Counted from the stretch's first letter, positions 25,881 through 34,510 are shown. The stretch is 46,985 bases of DNA from an uncultured Lachnospiraceae bacterium (GCA_910587715.1 CAJUMV010000032.1:1-46985), one strand, 5' to 3'. Translations and numbers: made by a program. The notes: generated by a model from the letters alone, not told the origin.

Positions 25881-26785
25881 ACAATTTTAAATATCAGATT
25901 GGGGTGGGGGAGGATGAGGAGCGGCTTGATAAATGGTTAAGCGCTGCGATTCCGACGCTTTCCCGCTCTTATATTCAGAAGTGCATCAAAGAGGGGCAGG
26001 TCATGGTAAACGACGCGCCCTGCAAGGCAAATTACCGGCTGCGGGTGGACGACGAGGTGGCGTTTCAGATTCCGGAGGCGGTGGAGCCTGCCGTGGAGGC
26101 GGAAGACATCCCGCTTTCCGTGCTCTATGAGGATGAGGATGTGCTGGTGGTGGATAAGCCGAAAGGGATGGTCGTGCATCCCGCGCCTGGGCATTACAGC
26201 GGTACACTGGTCAACGCGGTGCTGTATCACTGTAAGGGGCAGCTTTCCGGGATAAACGGTGTCCTGCGGCCGGGAATCGTGCACCGGATTGACAGGGACA
26301 CGACGGGTTCCCTGATTGTCTGTAAGAACGACGCGGCGCACAAAAAAATCGCGGCACAGCTACAGGCGCATTCCCTGAACCGGAGCTATCGCGCTATCGT
26401 GCACGGTGTGCTGGAGAATGAGGAAGGCACGATATGCGCGCCGATTGGCAGGGACGAGAAGGACAGAAAGCGGATGGCGGTCAACGAGAAAAATGGAAAA
26501 GAGGCAGTCACCCACTATAAAGTGCTGGAACGCTTCCGGGATTACACCTATATCGAGTGCCGGCTTGAGACGGGGCGGACCCACCAGATTCGTGTACATA
26601 TGACGTCCATTGGACATCCGCTCTTGGGAGATGCGGTTTACGGGGCGAGAAAGACACCTTTCCATCTGGAGGGGCAGACGCTTCATGCATATTGTCTGGG
26701 TTTTATGCATCCAACAAGCGGGGAATACGTGGAGGTAAAAGCGCCGATTCCGGCGTATTTTACGCGTTTGCTTACCATTTTGTAA
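25877..26785 (+). CDS. RluA/RluD family pseudouridine synthase
   Basis: A 302-residue protein with an N-terminal S4 RNA-binding domain (ERLDKWLSAAIPTLSRSYIQKCIKEGQVMVN, in parts: RLDKWL at 15, SRSYIQK at 28) and a pseudouridine synthase domain. The catalytic Asp lies in HRIDRDTTG (about 136; usually HRLDKDTSG). KPKGMVVHPAPGH and GRTHQIRVH are also present. The family modifies 23S rRNA at 1911/1915/1917 or related positions; which one is not decided here. In Firmicutes this gene (ylyB type) follows lspA, as here. Confidence 0.93.
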   Translation: MNNFKYQIGVGEDEERLDKWLSAAIPTLSRSYIQKCIKEGQVMVNDAPCKANYRLRVDDEVAFQIPEAVEPAVEAEDIPLSVLYEDEDVLVVDKPKGMVVHPAPGHYSGTLVNAVLYHCKGQLSGINGVLRPGIVHRIDRDTTGSLIVCKNDAAHKKIAAQLQAHSLNRSYRAIVHGVLENEEGTICAPIGRDEKDRKRMAVNEKNGKEAVTHYKVLERFRDYTYIECRLETGRTHQIRVHMTSIGHPLLGDAVYGARKTPFHLEGQTLHAYCLGFMHPTSGEYVEVKAPIPAYFTRLLTIL

Positions 26786-26827
26786 CGATAAATTATAAAT
26801 AAACTATGAATAAATTATTAAAATATC

Positions 26828-26856
26828 TTGAAATAGCGGACGTAAAATGCTACTAT
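26828..26856 (+). promoter_or_regulatory. Promoter TTGAAA-17-TACTAT
   Basis: The -35 TTGAAA (26828-26833) and -10 TACTAT (26851-26856) have a 17-base spacer, about 35 bases before the unknown gene that overlaps cstA. The region is AT-rich and has no other gene-like content. Confidence 0.6.
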
Positions 26857-26890
26857 AAAAGATGTGAATTTTGCTAAATTCTGAGGGATT

Positions 26891-27421
26891 ATGAAACATA
26901 CGAGACAGAACATCATAGATATTTTATTGAAGAGCTATGTGGCTTATTACAACATAACCGATTACGGAGACGAACGGGAACCGCTTCGGGCGCTGTGCGA
27001 GTACTATGAACATGCCGAGAAGTACATGGTTTCCAAAAAGGTTTCGCTCTGGTCGGCGGACAGTGAGGAGTTTATCTATCTTTTTGATGTACCGCGCCTC
27101 ACTCTGGAGACTTTTGAGATTTGCAAAAAGACAGCTTACGAGGATGGCATGGAGCGGCTCCATATCGGCCCCGGTCATATGTATACGTATATCACCCCCA
27201 TCATTGTCTGTGACACCTGTGATGAGGATGCCATAAAGGCGCTGAAAAAGTGTCACATTTACAAAAGTTTTCGATTTTCGCTTCACGGCTGGATGGACTT
27301 TCATGCGGCGGCGGTCATTGGGGATAGTGACCGGATTGAAAGCAACCGTGCCGGACGGACGACAGCGAAAATTTTGAAAAAAGTATTATATTCCAAAAAA
27401 AGAAAGGGAGAGTTTGTATGA
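26891..27421 (+). CDS. Unknown protein translationally coupled to cstA
   Basis: A 176-residue soluble-looking protein that I do not recognise. It has no signal peptide or membrane segment. Visible features are a CDTCDEDAIKALKKC cysteine cluster (about 112-126), an aromatic/histidine stretch (HIYKSFRFSLHGWMDFHAAA) and a basic C terminus. Its stop codon overlaps the cstA start by 4 bases and the pair shares one promoter at 26828, so a role in control or assembly of CstA or in its substrate response is a reasonable guess only. Confidence 0.7.
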   Translation: MKHTRQNIIDILLKSYVAYYNITDYGDEREPLRALCEYYEHAEKYMVSKKVSLWSADSEEFIYLFDVPRLTLETFEICKKTAYEDGMERLHIGPGHMYTYITPIIVCDTCDEDAIKALKKCHIYKSFRFSLHGWMDFHAAAVIGDSDRIESNRAGRTTAKILKKVLYSKKRKGEFV

Positions 27422-29130
27422 ATTCGTTATTACTGTTAATCATCTGTATTGCAATTCTCATTCTCGGCTACATATTCTACGGCGGATGGCTTTGCAAACA
27501 ATGGGGTGTTGGCGACAGCAAGAAACCGACCCCTGCACATGAGATGGAAGACGGTGTGGACTATGTTCCCGCTAAGACGCCCGTGCTGATGGGTCACCAC
27601 TTCTCATCTATCGCGGGAGCAGGACCGATTACCGGACCGATTGGCGCGGCTATGTTCGGCTGGGTTCCCGTTGTGCTCTGGATTCTGGTGGGTGGTATCT
27701 TCTTCGGCGGTGTCCATGACTTTGGTGCGCTTTTCGCATCCATCCGTCATAAAGGACAGTCCATCGGTGAGATTATTTCCACCAACATGAGCAAGAGAGC
27801 GAAGATGTTGTTTACCATCTTTGCTTACCTGACACTGATTCTTGTGGTTGCGGCATTCGCATCCATCGTGGCAACGACTTTCGGCGCGGTGGTGGACGAG
27901 GCTGGAGCTATTGATAGGGCAGCGTCCGCGACAAACGCATCTGTCGCTATGGTATCCCTGCTGTTTATCGTAATTGCTATTGTTTTTGGTTTCATGGTGT
28001 ACCGCCGCAACGCATCCATGGCTGTTTCCACGATTCTCGGTGTGGTTGCCATCGCACTGTGCATGGTGATCGGTATGAATTTCCATCCGATTTACCTGAC
28101 CACGAATACATGGATGATCATTGTAGGTATCTATATCGCTATCGCATCCGTGACGCCGGTATGGATTCTGCTGCAGCCCCGTGACTATTTGAGCTCCTTC
28201 CTGCTTTACGCAATGCTTGCGGTAGCTTTGGTAGGTGTGGTGATTTCCCACGCGGGCATGGGCGGCGCTGACGGTCTTGCTGCTTTCAACGGCTTTGCGG
28301 TTGACAACGGCAATGGTATGCAGTATCTGTTCCCTGTGCTCTTCACCACAGTTGCATGTGGTGCGATTTCCGGTTTCCACTCGCTGGTATCTTCCGGAAC
28401 GACTTCCAAGCAGCTCGACAAGGAGACGGACGCGAAGCCCATCGCTTACGGCGGCATGCTCCTTGAGTGTGTGCTGGCGGTTATCACCGTATGCGCAATC
28501 AATTTTGCATACAAGAACGGCATCACCGCAGGCGCGACGGCAATCTTTGCGGGCGGTATTTCCCAGATGTACAGCGGTTTTGGTGAGGGTGCAGTTACAA
28601 TCCTGAACACTCTGCTGGTGCTGACCTACTCCGCATTCTGCCTGACCTCTCTGGATACGGCGACCCGTCTGGCGCGCTTTATGTTCCAGGAGTTCTTCCT
28701 TGAGCCCGGTCAGACTGTGGACGATATCAAGGAAGGCTGGAAGAAGACGCTGGTGAATCCTTATGTGGCGACCATCATCACCGTAGTTCTCGGTATCGCG
28801 CTCGGCATGACCGGCTACTCCAAGATATGGGGTCTGTTCGGCGCGGCAAACCAGCTCCTTGCAGGTATCGGTCTGCTGGCAGTCGCCACCTGGCTTGGCA
28901 ATGTAGGCAAGAACAACAAGATGTTCCTTGTGCCTATGGCATTTATGATTGTAGTGACCATCTGCTCCCTGTGTGTGACCGTTAAGAACCAGATTGGTAT
29001 CATCTCCGCGGGCGGCGCAGACTGGGGTCCTTACGCACAGGCTGTTTTGGGCGTTCTGCTGATTGTGCTGGCTATCTTCCTTGTAATCGAGGGTATCCAG
29101 ACGTTATCCAAGCAGAAGAAGAAAGCATAG
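27418..29130 (+). CDS. cstA: Carbon starvation protein CstA (peptide/pyruvate transporter family)
   Basis: A 570-residue membrane protein with about 14-16 helices. CstA signatures are KTPVLMGHHFSSIAGAGPITGPI (in parts: GHHFSSIAGAGP, about 59), FGGVHDFGALFASIRHKGQSIGEI and SLDTATRLARFMFQE (about 414). The family takes up pyruvate or peptides under carbon limitation. The length matches the shorter Gram-positive form, not the 700-residue E. coli form. Codon use is strongly biased to frequent codons (CTG, GGT, ATC), unlike its neighbours, suggesting high expression. A textbook terminator follows. Confidence 0.93.
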   Translation: MNSLLLLIICIAILILGYIFYGGWLCKQWGVGDSKKPTPAHEMEDGVDYVPAKTPVLMGHHFSSIAGAGPITGPIGAAMFGWVPVVLWILVGGIFFGGVHDFGALFASIRHKGQSIGEIISTNMSKRAKMLFTIFAYLTLILVVAAFASIVATTFGAVVDEAGAIDRAASATNASVAMVSLLFIVIAIVFGFMVYRRNASMAVSTILGVVAIALCMVIGMNFHPIYLTTNTWMIIVGIYIAIASVTPVWILLQPRDYLSSFLLYAMLAVALVGVVISHAGMGGADGLAAFNGFAVDNGNGMQYLFPVLFTTVACGAISGFHSLVSSGTTSKQLDKETDAKPIAYGGMLLECVLAVITVCAINFAYKNGITAGATAIFAGGISQMYSGFGEGAVTILNTLLVLTYSAFCLTSLDTATRLARFMFQEFFLEPGQTVDDIKEGWKKTLVNPYVATIITVVLGIALGMTGYSKIWGLFGAANQLLAGIGLLAVATWLGNVGKNNKMFLVPMAFMIVVTICSLCVTVKNQIGIISAGGADWGPYAQAVLGVLLIVLAIFLVIEGIQTLSKQKKKA

Positions 29131-29160
29131 CGTGAGAAGATAAAAAGATAAGATTTACGG

Positions 29161-29187
29161 GAGGGCATAAATTTATGCCCTCTTTTT
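29161..29187 (+). terminator. Rho-independent terminator after cstA
   Basis: GAGGGCATAAA and TTTATGCCCTC are perfect complementary arms that meet with almost no loop, followed by five T. It lies 30 bases past the cstA stop codon. Confidence 0.9.
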
Positions 29188-29290
29188 CGTTTAGTAAATC
29201 ACTCTATTATTTTTCCCTAAGCTGTGTTAGCGCTAAACTGTTGAATAAAAGAACATTTCGGCAAAATTACTGTTTTTTGGCATTTTTAAC

Positions 29291-29319
29291 TTGACTTTAT
29301 TGTGCAAATTATATATAAT
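29291..29319 (+). promoter_or_regulatory. Consensus sigma-A promoter TTGACT-17-TATAAT
   Basis: TTGACT (29291-29296), a 17-base spacer and TATAAT (29314-29319). It lies 87 bases before the cytidylate-kinase-like gene. Upstream, TTAGCGCTAA (29227-29236) is a perfect 10-base palindrome that could be a control site. Confidence 0.85.
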
Positions 29320-29406
29320 ATATACATCAAAGCTACATTTCATGTTTCGGCAAAGTTTTGGGGAGCGCGACAGCAGGGGATGTAAGGACAGAAAGGGGAT
29401 GTATAT

Positions 29407-30033
29407 ATGAATACGATTATTACTATTGGACGTCAATTCGGTTCCGGAGGTCGTGAAATCGGAAAAAAGGTAGCGGAGCATTTCGGAATCAAATTCTACG
29501 ATAAAGATTTGTTGACGAGGGCGGCGAAGGAGAGCGGTTTCTGTGAGGAGATGATTCAGAGCCACGACGAGCGTCCCACCAATTCTTTCCTTTATAATCT
29601 GGTGATGGACACCTATTCCTTCGGCTATAATTCTTCTTCCTTTGTGGATATGCCCATCAGTCACAAGGTATTTCTGGCACAATTTGACACGATTAAGAAA
29701 ATCGCCAGCGAGGGACCCTGCGTGATCGTGGGACGCTGCGCGGACTATGCGCTGCATGATTATCAGAACTGTCTGCATATCTTTATCCACGGGGACGAAA
29801 AGTGTAAGGCGCAGCGCATCATGGAGCGTTACGAAGATATCAACACCGAGCAGAAGGCGCTTGATATGATGAATAAGAAAGATAAGCAGAGACAGAGTTA
29901 TTACAATTATTATTCCTCCAAGAAGTGGGGGCGTGTGGACAGCTACGACCTTTCCATCAACAGCAGCCGCCTCGGCATCGACGGGACAGTGAAGCTGATT
30001 GCGCAGTTTGTAGAAGATTTCGAGAATCGTTAA
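29407..30033 (+). CDS. Cytidylate kinase-like protein
   Basis: A 208-residue P-loop kinase of the cytidylate-kinase-like family. The P-loop is GRQFGSGGREIGKKV (residues 8-22), FYDKDLLTRAAKESGF follows, then VGRCADYAL (about 112) and a lid region with KKDKQRQSYYNYYSSKKWG (about 158-176). Such proteins lack some substrate residues of true Cmk and their substrate is unknown. It is expressed alone, from a near-consensus promoter and with a terminator after it. GAAAGGGG precedes the ATG. Confidence 0.85.
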   Translation: MNTIITIGRQFGSGGREIGKKVAEHFGIKFYDKDLLTRAAKESGFCEEMIQSHDERPTNSFLYNLVMDTYSFGYNSSSFVDMPISHKVFLAQFDTIKKIASEGPCVIVGRCADYALHDYQNCLHIFIHGDEKCKAQRIMERYEDINTEQKALDMMNKKDKQRQSYYNYYSSKKWGRVDSYDLSINSSRLGIDGTVKLIAQFVEDFENR

Positions 30034-30044
30034 CAAATCGAACC

Positions 30045-30079
30045 AGGGAGCGGATTTGACGACCGCTCCCTTCTTTATT
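30045..30079 (+). terminator. Terminator after the cytidylate-kinase-like gene
   Basis: AGGGAGCGG (30045-30053) pairs with CCGCTCCCT (30063-30071), with a 9-base loop, followed by TTCTTTATT. The opposing gene ends at 30075, so the hairpin also closes the minus-strand operon. Confidence 0.85.
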
Positions 30080-30308
30080 GTCCCCGTTCCCGATAGTCCT
30101 CCGGGCTGTTGTATTTCGTCACATAGGTCTGGTAGCCTGTGTGTCTGTCGCGCAATTCTCTGCGGGTTTTGATCCGGTCAAAGGATGCATGATAATTCCG
30201 GACAGAATTTAACTGTTCCGTATGCTTCTTTCTCCGCCTTGCCGAATAGCGCATATAGAGAAAGATAAGTACTACAATAACAAGTGTAATGCCAACGACA
30301 CGGTACAT
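30075..30308 (-). CDS. Small single-pass membrane protein, unknown
   Basis: A 77-residue protein with one N-terminal transmembrane helix (VVGITLVIVVLIFLYMRY, about 4-21) and a basic, Arg/Lys-rich cytoplasmic tail with several tyrosines. Not recognised. GAGGAGGAC precedes the ATG. It starts 11 bases after the stop of the AI-2E-type transporter and must share its transcript. Confidence 0.7.
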   Translation of the reverse strand: MYRVVGITLVIVVLIFLYMRYSARRRKKHTEQLNSVRNYHASFDRIKTRRELRDRHTGYQTYVTKYNSPEDYRERGQ

Positions 30309-30319
30309 ATTGTCCTCCT

Positions 30320-31645
30320 CTAACTTTTCCTGACGCCGCCGTCCTTGTCATTTGATTTAGGGCTGGCGTTTTTCACTTTTGCAGATGATTTTTTCTTGAC
30401 AGGGGGCACGTATTCCGTAAATGCCATGGATTCCTCAATCCGTCCGACTGTCATATAGGGAGCAAGGTCCGTCGGCAGGCTTTTTTTGTGCAGGACCCTG
30501 TTTACAAGGGACTTAACGCCCGCATAGAACACCGCAAAAATCGGCACGCCAACAATCATGCCAAGGACGCCGAAAAGACCGCCGAAAATCGTAATCGAAA
30601 AGATAACCCAAAAACCGGAAAGCCCGGTGGAGTCGCCAAGAATCTTCGGACCGAGGATATTCCCGTCAAACTGCTGGATTACGATAATCAGGATGCCAAA
30701 ATAAAGCGCCTGCTTAGGATCTACCATCAGCACAAGAAGGGCGCTGGGAATGCCGCCAATCCATGGACCGAAGAACGGAATCACATTGGTTACGCCGATG
30801 ATCACGCTTACCAGAATGGCGTAAGGCGTGCCGATGATACTTGTGCACAAAAAGCAGATGATGCCAATGATAATGGAGTCTACGATCTTGCCGCCAAGGA
30901 AACCGATAAATGTGCTGTGGACAAAACGGAAGTTAGATACGATTTCATTGCCTGCTTCCCGGTCGAAAAGGGCGTAGACGATTTTTTTCGCCTGCCCGGC
31001 AAACTTCTCTTTGCTCCCCAGCAGATAGACGGAAATGATAAAGCCGATAACAAGGTTCCAGAGCGCCTTAAACACACCGAGTACGCCGAGCGAAACATTC
31101 TTTACGACTTCGTTGATATGCGGCAGGAGGTTGGTGTTCACATACTCCAGCATCTTCGCGGAATATTGATTAATCAGCGCGTTCACGGTTGTCTCTAAAT
31201 CCGGATTGTTTTTCATCAAAGAGAGCGCCCAGTTCGAGAGATTGTTGACGTAAATAGGGAACTGGAAAATAATGCTCTGTATGCTGCGGATCACTTCCGG
31301 AAGAATCAGCGCAAAGAGCTCATATAATACCAGAAGAACAACCACCAGCGTAGCGAGGATAGAGCACGCACGCATCCGTTTTTTCACTTTCGGCGTCATT
31401 TCTATGCCGGCTTTTTTGTAAAGCGGCTTCATTAGTTTTTTCTCGATGGCATTTAAAATGGGCGTAAACAGGTAGGCAAGCACAAAGCCGTCGATAATCG
31501 GCATGGCGATGGTGATGAATTTATCAAGCCCGCCCATAAAGTTGGAGCGATGGAAAAGGATATAGTAGAAGAGAATCGCCCCCGCCAGTGATAAAAATCC
31601 GGTTATTCCCCAATATAAGTATTTTTTGTCAAATTTGAATTTCAT
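30320..31645 (-). CDS. AI-2E family transporter (PerM-like)
   Basis: A 441-residue protein with about eight membrane helices and the family's long central extracytoplasmic/amphipathic region. Conserved text includes GVTNVIPFFGPWIGGIPSALL (in parts: NVIPFFGPWIGG, about 294) and GDSTGLSGFWVIFSI (about 340). The last 40 residues are a Lys/Ser-rich tail. Members export small molecules or exchange ions; substrate cannot be read from sequence. The start was placed at the second Met (31645) because AGAAAGG precedes it and the longer frame adds no family sequence. Its promoter is at 31699-31727. Confidence 0.88.
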   Translation of the reverse strand: MKFKFDKKYLYWGITGFLSLAGAILFYYILFHRSNFMGGLDKFITIAMPIIDGFVLAYLFTPILNAIEKKLMKPLYKKAGIEMTPKVKKRMRACSILATLVVVLLVLYELFALILPEVIRSIQSIIFQFPIYVNNLSNWALSLMKNNPDLETTVNALINQYSAKMLEYVNTNLLPHINEVVKNVSLGVLGVFKALWNLVIGFIISVYLLGSKEKFAGQAKKIVYALFDREAGNEIVSNFRFVHSTFIGFLGGKIVDSIIIGIICFLCTSIIGTPYAILVSVIIGVTNVIPFFGPWIGGIPSALLVLMVDPKQALYFGILIIVIQQFDGNILGPKILGDSTGLSGFWVIFSITIFGGLFGVLGMIVGVPIFAVFYAGVKSLVNRVLHKKSLPTDLAPYMTVGRIEESMAFTEYVPPVKKKSSAKVKNASPKSNDKDGGVRKS

Positions 31646-31698
31646 ATACAAAAACCTTTCTGTTACTATGTTAAATATGGAAAAAGCAAGATACATTT

Positions 31699-31727
31699 AT
31701 TATAGCAATTTGAAGGTGGGGACACAA
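31699..31727 (-). promoter_or_regulatory. Minus-strand promoter TTGTGT-17-TATAAT
   Basis: Read on the minus strand, TTGTGT (31727-31722), 17 bases, then TATAAT (31704-31699). It points at the AI-2E-type transporter 54 bases away. Its -35 lies 7 bases from the -35 of the opposite promoter, so the two polymerases would compete for the same DNA. Confidence 0.75.
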
Positions 31728-31734
31728 GTTACAA

Positions 31735-31763
31735 TTGCGAAAAGAACAAATATTCTGTATAAT
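31735..31763 (+). promoter_or_regulatory. Plus-strand promoter TTGCGA-17-TATAAT
   Basis: TTGCGA (31735-31740), 17 bases, then consensus TATAAT (31758-31763). It starts a leader of about 145 bases that contains the folded element at 31764-31905 before the TtcA-like gene. Confidence 0.75.
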
Positions 31764-31905
31764 GTAGAAGTCGCAAAGAAAAACAAGCGGCGCGAAGCGA
31801 CATTTGTTTTTCTGCGACGATAACGAGCAAATGTCCGACGCAGGCGGACAGTAAGCGCGGAAGCGCGGATTTGCGAGTGAGGGTAGAAGTTGCAAAGAAA
31901 ATAAG
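31764..31905 (+). repeat. Branched palindromic element with flanking direct repeats
   Basis: The ends are imperfect direct repeats (31764-31787 and 31883-31905, GTAGAAGTYGCAAAG...AAG). Inside, GTCGCAAAGAAAAACAA (31770-31786) pairs with TTGTTTTTCTGCGAC (31804-31818). A second domain is closed by GCAAAT/ATTTGC (31827-31832, 31869-31874) and holds two hairpins: GTCCG/CGGAC, and GCGC-GGAA-GCGC with a GNRA-type loop. It is in the 5' leader of the TtcA-like gene. It may be a mobile palindromic element or a structured leader RNA; no protein is encoded. Confidence 0.6.
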
Positions 31906-31917
31906 GGAAAATCATAC

Positions 31918-32679
31918 ATGAAATTACAGCAGGTATTAAGCCTTACGAGAAAGGCTGTGGACGATTATCATATGATTGAAACAGGGGACAAAATCGCTGT
32001 CGGTATTTCTGGCGGCAAGGACAGTCTGACCCTGCTCTATGCCCTGCAGGGGCTGCGTCGGTTTTATCCCGCCGCCTTTGAGTTGTGCGCGGTGACGGTG
32101 GATTTAGGCTTCGGTAATCTGGATTTATCGGAAATCGAGAAGCTGTGCCGGAAACTGGACGTGCCCTATCATATCATAAAAACCGATATCGGCAAAATCA
32201 TCTTTGAGGACAGAAAGGAATCCAATCCCTGCTCCCTCTGCGCGAAAATGCGCAAGGGCGCATTAAACGACGCCATGAAGACGCTTGGCTGCAATAAGGT
32301 GGCATATGCGCACCACAAGGACGACGTGGTGGAAACCATGATGATGTCGCTTATCTATGAGGGCAGGTTTCACACCTTCCGTCCGGTGACGTATCTAGAC
32401 CGCACGGAAATCACGGTAATCCGCCCGCTGATTTATATGAACGAAGCGGACGTTATCGGCTTTGTACGAAAAAACGAGGTTCCCGTGGTCAAGAGCCCTT
32501 GTCCGGCGGACGGGCATACGAAGCGGGAGACCGTGAAAAATTTGGTGCAAAAAATCAATCTGGAAGCGCCGGGCGTGAAGGAGCGCATGTTTACGGCGAT
32601 ATTAGGCGGAAAAATCGACGGGTGGGAGAAATGCCTAAACAGAGATGTAAAGGGAAATGAGGATAAAGATGGCAGGTAA
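31918..32679 (+). CDS. TtcA-like tRNA thiolation ATPase
   Basis: A 253-residue PP-loop (N-type ATP pyrophosphatase) protein. SGGKDS (about 30-35) is the PP-loop, CSLCAKMRKGAL (about 105) has the CxxC that in the TtcA family binds an Fe-S cluster, with a third Cys in SPCPADG (about 192), and AHHKDDVVETMMM is the family helix. TtcA makes 2-thiocytidine at tRNA position 32; this short Firmicute version could act on another tRNA site. Its end overlaps the recombinase start by 11 bases. Confidence 0.87.
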   Translation: MKLQQVLSLTRKAVDDYHMIETGDKIAVGISGGKDSLTLLYALQGLRRFYPAAFELCAVTVDLGFGNLDLSEIEKLCRKLDVPYHIIKTDIGKIIFEDRKESNPCSLCAKMRKGALNDAMKTLGCNKVAYAHHKDDVVETMMMSLIYEGRFHTFRPVTYLDRTEITVIRPLIYMNEADVIGFVRKNEVPVVKSPCPADGHTKRETVKNLVQKINLEAPGVKERMFTAILGGKIDGWEKCLNRDVKGNEDKDGR

Positions 32680-33736
32680 AAATCGAACTTACCATGAAAA
32701 AAGGGAAACGGAATATGTGCTGCAGCTTCGGGGGCTGTTAGAAGACCTGCCGCCTTACGCGCGGGATTATTTCCGGGCAATCGAGCAGAAGTCCAGCGCA
32801 AAAACGAGGATTTCCTATGCCTATGATTTCCAGGTATTTCTGCGTTTTCTGATCGAGAAAAACCCGGCTTTAAAGAATAAAACCATGCGGGATATCACGT
32901 TTGACGACCTGAATGCGCTGACCGCGCTCGATATTGAGGAATATCAGGAATATTTGAAATATTATGAATCGGAAAACGGAGAGCAGAAAAACGGGGCGAA
33001 CAGCATTGCACGGAAAATGTCGTCGCTGCGCAGCATGTTTGACTATTTCTTTAAGAAGGAGCTGCTTGCCAAGAACGTGGCGATGCAGGTGGATATGCCA
33101 AAGATTCACGAAAAAGCGATTATTCATCTGGAGCCCGACGAGGTGGCTATTTTCCTCGACAGTCTGGATACCTATGAAAAAGAACTTACGGGCAAAAAAA
33201 AGGACTTTTTCCTAAAGACAAAGGTGCGGGATATCGCCATCGTCACCCTGTTTCTCGGCACCGGTATCCGGGTTTCGGAGTGCGTGGGGCTGGATGTAAA
33301 CGATGTGAATTTCCGTGAAAACAGCATCCGTATTATCCGCAAGGGCGGCAACGAGGCGGTGCTTTATTTCGGGGAAGAGGTGGAGAAAGCGCTGCTGGCT
33401 TATATTGAGGGTCCCCGCGTTCAAATAGCCGCACAGGCGCTTCCCGGGGAAGAAAACGCGCTGTTTTTCTCCCTGCAGAAAAAGCGGATCAGCGTACATG
33501 CGGTCGAGAATCTGGTGGAGAAGTATGCGAGAGAGTTTGTGCCCCAGAAAAAAATCACGCCCCATAAGCTGCGTTCCACGTTCGGCACATCCCTCTATCA
33601 GGAAACAGAGGATATTTACCTGGTGGCGGACGTGCTCGGACACTCAGATGTGGGAACGACGAGAAAGCACTATGCGGCGATCAAGGATCAGAACCGGAGA
33701 AAAGCGGCGCGCACCATTAAATTGAGGGACAGTTGA
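32669..33736 (+). CDS. XerS-like tyrosine recombinase
   Basis: A 355-residue tyrosine recombinase with an N-terminal SAM-like core-binding domain (about 40-140) and a C-terminal catalytic domain. Catalytic residues are seen in GTGIRVSE (first Arg), RKGGNEA (Lys region), TPHKLRSTFG (His-x-x-Arg), GHSDVGTT and the nucleophile in TRKHYAAI. Length and LPPYARDYF start resemble XerS, the single-recombinase dimer-resolution system of streptococci. No dif-like site or phage gene is adjacent. ATG 32669 follows GAGGATAAAG; an ATG at 32657 has a worse site. Confidence 0.88.
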   Translation: MAGKNRTYHEKRETEYVLQLRGLLEDLPPYARDYFRAIEQKSSAKTRISYAYDFQVFLRFLIEKNPALKNKTMRDITFDDLNALTALDIEEYQEYLKYYESENGEQKNGANSIARKMSSLRSMFDYFFKKELLAKNVAMQVDMPKIHEKAIIHLEPDEVAIFLDSLDTYEKELTGKKKDFFLKTKVRDIAIVTLFLGTGIRVSECVGLDVNDVNFRENSIRIIRKGGNEAVLYFGEEVEKALLAYIEGPRVQIAAQALPGEENALFFSLQKKRISVHAVENLVEKYAREFVPQKKITPHKLRSTFGTSLYQETEDIYLVADVLGHSDVGTTRKHYAAIKDQNRRKAARTIKLRDS

Positions 33737-33746
33737 GGGAAGGCAG

Positions 33747-34433
33747 ATGGAACATTTTTTTCCTGTTTTATTAGAGGAATTTGTCACGCCTATTTTTTTA
33801 GGGAACGTGTGCAGGAAATTTCATTTTGAAGAGGAACAGGCGGAGGAAATCCGCATCGTGGCGGCAGAAATGCTGCCGATACTGCGAAAGGAAGCTTTCT
33901 GGGCGAGGGCGGCTTATTTTCCGAGAAATCAGAGCTTGTCCAAAGACGCGGATTCTGCGTATGAGTGTACGGCAATGTCCCTCGGGCAGGGCGTGGACAG
34001 GCTGCAGGATAGCTACAGTGAGAAGGGAATGCTGCTGCAAAGCTACATCGTTGAAGTGCTGGCGGGAGAGCTTTTGATGCGGGGATATGACGCCTATAAC
34101 AGATATATCGGCGAGCATACCGACAGGCATGTGGCACGGTATCATTTTCCGGGCAGCGAGGAAAATTTTCCGCTGGATATGATTCCCCGGCTCTTACGTG
34201 AGCTTACGCCAAAGATTACATGTAATGCCGCGTTTTGTATGCAGCCGAAAAAGAGTGTGGTATTTATTGCAGAGCTGACGCAGGATAAAAGCGTGCACTG
34301 TCAGGGAATCTGTGTGGGGTGTCCGAATATCTCCTGCCCGAACCGGGTGGAGGAGAATCCTCTTATCAGGGAAAGGGTGGCGGACATGCCTCTGACGTAC
34401 GGGTACAGCCGGATTTTCGGAATCCATACATAG
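33747..34433 (+). CDS. MetH-activation-like domain protein
   Basis: A 228-residue protein without signal or membrane segment. Residues about 105-210 resemble the activation domain of B12-dependent methionine synthase as found alone in Firmicutes: the helix LAGELLMRGYDAYN, a PGSEENFPLDMIPRLL segment, then CMQPKKSVVFIAEL, followed by a cysteine cluster HCQGICVGCPNISCPNR. In clostridial versions such clusters may bind metal. It lies 10 bases after the recombinase gene. A role in reductive reactivation of a corrinoid protein is inferred; no methionine synthase is in the window. Confidence 0.65.
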   Translation: MEHFFPVLLEEFVTPIFLGNVCRKFHFEEEQAEEIRIVAAEMLPILRKEAFWARAAYFPRNQSLSKDADSAYECTAMSLGQGVDRLQDSYSEKGMLLQSYIVEVLAGELLMRGYDAYNRYIGEHTDRHVARYHFPGSEENFPLDMIPRLLRELTPKITCNAAFCMQPKKSVVFIAELTQDKSVHCQGICVGCPNISCPNRVEENPLIRERVADMPLTYGYSRIFGIHT

Positions 34434-34510
34434 GGGCTTTCATTCGCAAGTGTGACATTCCGCAAAAAAGCCCGTCAATATAAGGAAAGGATTGGCATAA
34501 CATAATTAAT

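Noticed and set aside
27604..28380. Minus-strand open frame (258 codons) opposite cstA
   Set aside because: Composition (His, Asn, Arg, Gly rich) is that of the complement of a membrane protein with biased codons; no start site or family text.
29227..29236. TTAGCGCTAA as an operator
   Set aside because: A single 10-base palindrome more than 50 bases upstream of the promoter is weak evidence; noted in the promoter entry only.
32669..33736. The tyrosine recombinase as a phage or island integrase
   Set aside because: No phage genes, tRNA target or attachment repeats are nearby, and the sequence resembles the chromosomal XerS type overlapping a housekeeping gene.
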